A stretch of 11,081 nt of DNA from an uncultured Synergistia bacterium (GTDB taxonomy: Bacteria > Eremiobacterota > SpSt-956 > JAKJGF01). The position numbers and the translations under genes are program-made. The notes under the pieces were generated by a model. That model was not told where the DNA came from. It searched no databases and worked only from the letters and a program-made list of their open reading frames with translations. Of the stretch, positions 7,091 to 11,081 are shown one piece after another (the stretch's first letter is position 1; each line of letters begins with the position of its first letter). The stretch covers positions 1 through 11,081 of the forward strand of contig CALARM010001101.1 in NCBI GenBank assembly GCA_937888925.1. The letters are read 5' to 3'.

Positions 7091-7135
7091 TTATAGAATA
7101 TCTTTCCTGAAAACTCACTGGAAAGGAGATTTTTT

Positions 7136-7948
7136 ATGAAAAATCTTATATTTATTCTGCTCATATCCATATTAATTAATGTTCCTGCCTTTGCTAAAAA
7201 TTTTACGGAACATGATTTCATCGGTAATTTTATCATTACAGATCCCTTATGTTCCTATGATCATTATCATGGAGAAATTATCCTGTCAGATAATGGCAAA
7301 GGAAAATCAAAAGAATTCGTAGATAATAAAGAGTTCGAACCTTTCTACCAGGACATGAAAGATAAAGACGGTTATATACCTCTGAAATGGTCTTTTGACA
7401 AACATAGAAACGAATTGATTATTGACTGGACAATGAATGGTACATATGACAGACTGGCTTATTTTAAAAGCACTGTAAAAGGAGATATAAATAATTTCAC
7501 CATAAATGGTTTTTCCTCTGACAATACATCCTGTCAGCTTGCTTTTACAAGAATAAAAGGAGATTTTACAAAAGCTGTACCTGTAATCAAACTCAAACCA
7601 CAGGATTTTGTCGGGCTTTTTGAACTAAAAAAACCTGAAGGTGATAATTACTGCGGTGACGTTGTTCTTATGAATGACGGAACAGGAAAAGTACGGGAAT
7701 ATCTGAACAATAAGCCTTTCGCTCCCGATCATCCTGAGGCTCTCGATAAAGATGGATATTCTCCTGTAAAATGGTCATATAACGAAAAAACTATGGAATT
7801 CACTTTTGACTGGAGCTGTGGAGGCACTTACAAAGGACTATCATGTTTTAACGGTAAAGTTACCGGTAATGGAAAGAACTTTACTTTGAGCGGTGTCTGG
7901 GTCAATGGGAAAAAAGGTGAATTGAATTTTATAAAACAGGATAAATAA
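7136..7948 (+). CDS. Exported protein of two tandem repeats of an unrecognised domain
   Basis: Protein of 270 aa with a clear signal peptide (MKNLIFILLI, cleavage likely after VPAFA at residue 20) and no lipobox, so probably periplasmic or secreted. The mature part is two copies of one domain of about 115-120 residues (24-143 and 153-267). Both share DF(I/V)G.F near the start, a G-K-G/G-T-G turn followed by .(K/R)E(F/Y), DKDGY.P.KWS, (I/F)DW...GTY and NFT..G near the end. Alternating polar and hydrophobic strands suggest beta-sheet, perhaps lipocalin-like or barrel-like, but I do not recognise the family. Cysteines at 39, 133, 173, 228 and 237 could form disulfides. ATG 7136 has a strong AAAGGAG site. 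The gene is 45 bp after the peptidase with no heptamer array between them, so these two are the best candidates for co-transcription. Confidence 0.85.
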   Translation: MKNLIFILLISILINVPAFAKNFTEHDFIGNFIITDPLCSYDHYHGEIILSDNGKGKSKEFVDNKEFEPFYQDMKDKDGYIPLKWSFDKHRNELIIDWTMNGTYDRLAYFKSTVKGDINNFTINGFSSDNTSCQLAFTRIKGDFTKAVPVIKLKPQDFVGLFELKKPEGDNYCGDVVLMNDGTGKVREYLNNKPFAPDHPEALDKDGYSPVKWSYNEKTMEFTFDWSCGGTYKGLSCFNGKVTGNGKNFTLSGVWVNGKKGELNFIKQDK

Positions 7949-7954
7949 TGAGCT

Positions 7955-8076
7955 GTGAGCAGTGAGTGGACAGTATTCACTCACTTGCTCGCTTACTCTG
8001 AATTTCCGCATTAATGAGTGAGCAGTGAGTAACAATGCTATATTCCACTCACTACTCACCACTCACTATTCACTTA
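7955..8076. repeat. Double heptamer hairpin locus
   Basis: Two successive imperfect palindromes of GTGAG/CAGTGAG units fill most of the gap between 7948 and 8091. First, GTGAGCAGTGAGTG (7955-7968) pairs with 7978-7992, with one bulged T and one G-U pair. Second, GTGAGCAGTGAGT (8018-8030) pairs with ACTCACTACTCAC (8047-8059), with one C-A mismatch. Further inverted units run to about 8075. It is the largest array in the window and has no terminal T-tract. Confidence 0.8.
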
Positions 8077-8090
8077 AATTATAATAAGTT

Positions 8091-8975
8091 ATGAAATACA
8101 CTGGATTAACAATGAATATTCTTTACATCATACTATTACTTGCTGCATGTATTTTTACAACAGGCTGCCCTTCTAAACATGATAAGGTCCAGGCCAAAAA
8201 AAAGGTCTTTATAACTATTAAAGGTTCTGACACACTAGAACTCACCCTGAAAAGTCTGGCAAAAGAATTCATAAAAAGAAATCCTTCTGTTGAAATTTCC
8301 ATAGAAGGGGGAGGCACCACTACAGGCATAGAGGGTTTATTGAATAAAACAACCGATATAGCTGCTGCATCACGATCGATTAATGACAAAGAATTAAAAT
8401 GTGCAGACGACAACAGTATAGAAATAAAAGAACATCCCCTGGCACGGGATGCTGCAATTATAATTATTAACAGAAAAAACAGTATTAAAGCCCTGTCTTT
8501 AAATGATATTGAGAAAATATTTACAGGAGCCTTTACTACCTGGGAAGAAACAGGAGGAAGTAAGGTACCGTTAAATATTTATAATAATCCGCCTGATTCG
8601 GGAACTTATAATTTTTTTAAAGAAGATGTTTTAAAAAGACATAATTTTACAGACATAGCTAAAACTATGAAAAAGCCATCTGATATTATTCGTGCCATCG
8701 TAACGGATCCGGGAGGTATAAGCTATACATGTTACCAGTATTATGTTATTGCAGCCGATATGGTCAGAGCAATTGCTATTAAAAGTAAAAACAATTCCCG
8801 GCCTGTTATACCTTCCAGAGAAAATATTATGAAAGGTCTTTACCCTTTATCCAGAATCCTCTATTTATATACGACAGATGACACATCACAGGAGGTTATT
8901 GATTTTATCGGTTTTTGTACAGGACCAGAAGGACAGGTTATAATAAAGAAAAATGAAGCCATACCTTATCAGTGA
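8091..8975 (+). CDS. PstS-like phosphate/anion-binding lipoprotein
   Basis: Extracytoplasmic solute-binding protein of 294 aa, PBP-like fold of the phosphate-binding family. Residues 1-25 form a lipoprotein signal with lipobox FTTGC and C26 as the probable lipidated cysteine. Ligand-loop motifs are present: KGSDT (44-48), GGGTTTG (73-79), AASRSI (92-97), ARDAA (118-122) and DSGTYNFF (169-176), plus YPLSR (251-255). The ligand is likely phosphate or a similar oxyanion, but loop residues are not fully canonical. No pstC, pstA or pstB is in the window, so it is an orphan here and could feed a transporter elsewhere or act as a sensor. Start choice is uncertain: ATG 8091 gives the signal peptide its only early lysine but has a poor ribosome site; ATG 8112 has GGA six bases upstream. 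The TGA stop lies in the first heptamer of the next array. Confidence 0.88.
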   Translation: MKYTGLTMNILYIILLLAACIFTTGCPSKHDKVQAKKKVFITIKGSDTLELTLKSLAKEFIKRNPSVEISIEGGGTTTGIEGLLNKTTDIAAASRSINDKELKCADDNSIEIKEHPLARDAAIIIINRKNSIKALSLNDIEKIFTGAFTTWEETGGSKVPLNIYNNPPDSGTYNFFKEDVLKRHNFTDIAKTMKKPSDIIRAIVTDPGGISYTCYQYYVIAADMVRAIAIKSKNNSRPVIPSRENIMKGLYPLSRILYLYTTDDTSQEVIDFIGFCTGPEGQVIIKKNEAIPYQ

Positions 8976-9004
8976 ACAGTGAACAGTGAACAGTGAACAG
9001 TGAC
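8970..9004. repeat. Direct array of five CAGTGAA-type heptamers
   Basis: Four perfect CAGTGAA units (8970-8997) and a fifth CAGTGAC (8998-9004) run head to tail. Unlike the other arrays there is no inverted arm. The first unit supplies the final glutamine codon and the TGA stop of the PstS-like gene. Confidence 0.92.
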
Positions 9005-9031
9005 CGGAATACTATGTCACAGATTATAATC

Positions 9032-9035
9032 GGAG
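9032..9035 (+). promoter_or_regulatory. Ribosome-binding site fixing the TTG start of the channel gene
   Basis: GGAG seven bases before TTG 9043. No in-frame ATG lies before residue 37, which is already past the first membrane helix, so TTG with this site is the only start that keeps S1. Confidence 0.75.
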
Positions 9036-9042
9036 TATAACA

Positions 9043-10986
9043 TTGAATTTCATAAGAAAATATACAAAGAAACTTTTCGCAAATAAATATGTCGATCTAT
9101 GTGTCATATTTGTAGTTTTCTGTTCGATAATTTTACTGGTTTTCGAAACTATGGCAGGATTTGAGATTAACCAGAAAACTATAGAAGTTTTATCTACCAG
9201 AATCGATTCCGACAAACTGGATGCAGTGGAAACTCTGGAAAACAGAAGATTTTCATCAGACGAATTAACGGCTATTTTAGAACAATCATGGCTGAAGATT
9301 GATGAAGAAAAAAATTTTTATGAGATTAATGAAGATGTAGAAATATTAATAAATCAGTTGAAAAATGACGACGGGAAAACAGTATTGTTATTAAAATACA
9401 GCAAATTTACTGAAGAAGAATTGAGGGATAAACTGGAAGAACTTGGTTTTATACCAATAGAAATAGAAGAAATCCTTCTTCATTGTACGGTAAACAATGA
9501 AAATCTGAAGGATAAACTTCCTCCCAATAAATTGAAGTTTATAAAATCAATGAAATTCAAAGAATTTAAAGAAAACATTTTAAGAAAAAAACTGGAAGAA
9601 GCAGCATTTAACAGGCTGGAAATTAATATAGTACTTTCTCACACGTCAAAATTGAGATTCAATCAAAATGAAATAGAATTAATCCTGAAAGAAAGCCAGC
9701 TTATGTTTCCTCTGTCTGAAGAGATAAAGGTTTTCATAATAAGTCTTGACGATATAATAATAAGTTTCTTTATAGTTGAACTTACATTGAGATATCTTTC
9801 ATGTGATAATTATAAAATCTTTTTTGCCAGATACTGGCTTGATATTATTGCCGTAGTGCCGCTCTTCAGGGTATTCAGATTGAGCAGGGTCTTTATTCTC
9901 TTACGACTCTTCCGTGTAATGTCTTTTGCAGTTCTGCTGGGGAGGCATCTATCATTTTTTTCTTCTGTTTTTAACAAAAGATGGATAGATTTCTTCTTAA
10001 TCTTAATATTCCTGATTTTTGTCGTAACCTTCGGGACTCTGGGATTAATTTCTTCAGAACCAAGGCTCCATTCTACTCCGGCAAATTGTTTCTGGACTGT
10101 AGTCTATACATTTTTCTTCGGTCAGTATTCTGTCGATTTTCCTGATACTCTTATGGGTAAAATAACAGTACTCATTGTAGTCATTGCAGGTATGAGTATT
10201 TTTGCCATATTAATAGGCACAGTTTCTGCTATAATGATGGAAAAATTCAAGGAGGGAATAATCATGAGAAAAACCAGTTTTGATATACTGGAAAACCATA
10301 TAATAATATGTGGATGGGAACAGAAAACACCTCAGATAATAAAAGAATTACAGGCGTCTGCCGGATATAAAAACTCTGATATAGTTCTAATCTCTGACAG
10401 AGAAGATTTTATGAATATGGACTTAAAGAGACTTAATATAAAGACAGATCGTGTATACATTATGCAGGGAGATTTCACTGATCCGAATATATTACGGAAA
10501 GCCAATATTAACACCGCCAAAATTGCCATTATACTTCCTGACAGGTCCGGTGAAAGAAATAACAGGGATATAGACGCGAGAACAGTTCTTACGGCTCTTA
10601 CAATAGAAAAACTCAATCATACTGTCTACAGTTGTGCAGAACTCCTGGATTCGGAATATGAAAGCCATATGAGAATGGGAAATGTAAATGAAGTAATACT
10701 CGGCGGTTATTACAGCGGTCTCATAGCTGCTCATGCTGCAATGAATGAAAATATTGTACCCTTTATTAAAAATATAGTTCCTTCTCAGGCAGAAAATAAA
10801 TTTCAAAATATTCAACTTCCACAGAATTTAATAGGAAAAGAATTCGGTGACGTAATAGCAGAACTCAGAAAAAAACAGAAAACCCTTCCTGTAGGAGTAA
10901 AAACATCGGAAGGCGAGTTAATTATAAATCCATCAGAATATATTATGAAAGAAGGGGATTACCTGATAGGACTGGTGAGTAAGTGA
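9043..10986 (+). CDS. Six-helix voltage-sensor-type channel with RCK domain and atypical pore
   Basis: Inner-membrane cation-channel homologue of 647 aa. S1 is about 17-38. An insertion of about 187 residues (40-226) of charged helices follows, on the extracytoplasmic side if topology is normal. S2 is about 229-252, S3 about 262-275, and S4 carries R276, R279, R282, R288 and R291 with voltage-sensor spacing. S5 is about 314-336, the pore helix and filter about 347-367, S6 about 372-398. The filter reads F359-G-Q-Y-S-V364 where K+ channels have TVGYGD, while flanking NCFWTVV and FPDTLMGKI align normally. A cytoplasmic RCK domain (417-575) opens with HIIICGWEQKTPQ, close to MthK HVVICGWSEST, and an RCK-C/TrkA-C domain occupies about 587-647. 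MthK E210 seems kept (E533) but E212 is L535 in my alignment. Ion selectivity cannot be inferred as K+. TTG start; the last codons lie in a small palindrome. Confidence 0.92.
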   Translation: MNFIRKYTKKLFANKYVDLCVIFVVFCSIILLVFETMAGFEINQKTIEVLSTRIDSDKLDAVETLENRRFSSDELTAILEQSWLKIDEEKNFYEINEDVEILINQLKNDDGKTVLLLKYSKFTEEELRDKLEELGFIPIEIEEILLHCTVNNENLKDKLPPNKLKFIKSMKFKEFKENILRKKLEEAAFNRLEINIVLSHTSKLRFNQNEIELILKESQLMFPLSEEIKVFIISLDDIIISFFIVELTLRYLSCDNYKIFFARYWLDIIAVVPLFRVFRLSRVFILLRLFRVMSFAVLLGRHLSFFSSVFNKRWIDFFLILIFLIFVVTFGTLGLISSEPRLHSTPANCFWTVVYTFFFGQYSVDFPDTLMGKITVLIVVIAGMSIFAILIGTVSAIMMEKFKEGIIMRKTSFDILENHIIICGWEQKTPQIIKELQASAGYKNSDIVLISDREDFMNMDLKRLNIKTDRVYIMQGDFTDPNILRKANINTAKIAIILPDRSGERNNRDIDARTVLTALTIEKLNHTVYSCAELLDSEYESHMRMGNVNEVILGGYYSGLIAAHAAMNENIVPFIKNIVPSQAENKFQNIQLPQNLIGKEFGDVIAELRKKQKTLPVGVKTSEGELIINPSEYIMKEGDYLIGLVSK

Positions 10987-11011
10987 GTATAAATTCATGT
11001 CACTTACTACC
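10974..11011. repeat. Small GTGAGT palindrome at the channel 3' end
   Basis: GGTGAGTAAGTGA (10974-10986) pairs with TCACTTACTACC (11000-11011) with one bulge and a 13-nt loop. The left arm encodes the last three residues of the channel and its TGA stop. It resembles the other heptamer-type hairpins in composition and position. No T-run follows. I see nothing convincing in the remaining bases to 11081. Confidence 0.65.
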
Positions 11012-11081
11012 GCTACAAATAAGTTCATAACCATTTTATCAGCTTCTGCCTGACAGGCTCTTACGAAGAAAAATAATTTGC

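Noticed and set aside
8970..9004. CRISPR-like repeat array
   Set aside because: The units are 7 bp, contiguous, with no spacers and no cas genes; it is a heptamer tandem repeat.
9000..9030. Promoter for the channel gene (GTGACC with TATAAT at 9025-9030)
   Set aside because: The -35 is poor, the spacer is 19 bp, and the expected start would remove the GGAG ribosome-binding site.
10974..11011. Intrinsic terminator after the channel gene
   Set aside because: A hairpin can form but no T-tract follows; the same holds for the other heptamer hairpins, so none is annotated as a terminator.
10987..11081. 3' end of a minus-strand gene entering from the right edge
   Set aside because: One reverse frame is open across the edge but continues inside the channel gene and shows no recognisable protein; too short to support.

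Overview
The window comes from an AT-rich bacterial chromosome with two opposed transcription units. Exported proteins, a lipoprotein, a diguanylate-cyclase response regulator and intergenic 7-bp repeat arrays suggest a diderm, probably environmental or uncultured bacterium. I cannot place it in a phylum from sequence alone.

Minus strand, about 4144 down to 1 (read right to left). A small helical protein of unknown function (4059-3727) has a very good sigma70-type promoter. Next is a leader of about 180 nt with a second near-consensus promoter and a closed, tRNA-like RNA fold of 107 nt whose predicted 5' end coincides with the expected transcription start. Then come an OmpR-type response regulator (3546-2851, TTG start), a sensor histidine kinase (2833-1460) and a REC-GAF-GGDEF response regulator (1393 to beyond the left edge). 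The two REC domains are nearly identical, so one kinase probably feeds both a transcriptional and a c-di-GMP output.

Plus strand, 4296 to 10986. Five genes point the same way: an exported multidomain protein with a DUF5666-like N-terminus (4353-5909), a complete M24 metallopeptidase of the Xaa-Pro dipeptidase/aminopeptidase type (6002-7090), an exported protein made of two copies of an unrecognised domain (7136-7948), a PstS-like lipoprotein (8091-8975), and a six-helix, voltage-sensor-type channel with an MthK-like RCK domain (9043-10986). The first gene has a good promoter. The others are 45-142 bp apart and may be co-transcribed, but no shared pathway is obvious.

Most intergenic gaps and some gene ends carry CAGTGAA/GTGAARR heptamer arrays. 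In most loci a direct array is followed by its inverted copy, giving large imperfect hairpins; several arm mismatches are G-U compatible. Arrays supply the stop codons of the kinase and PstS-like genes.

The most unusual items are the channel, whose pore has F-G-Q-Y-S-V where K+ channels have T-V-G-Y-G-D and which carries a helical insertion of about 187 residues between S1 and S2; the tRNA-like leader RNA with a mutually exclusive downstream hairpin; and the heptamer hairpin system.
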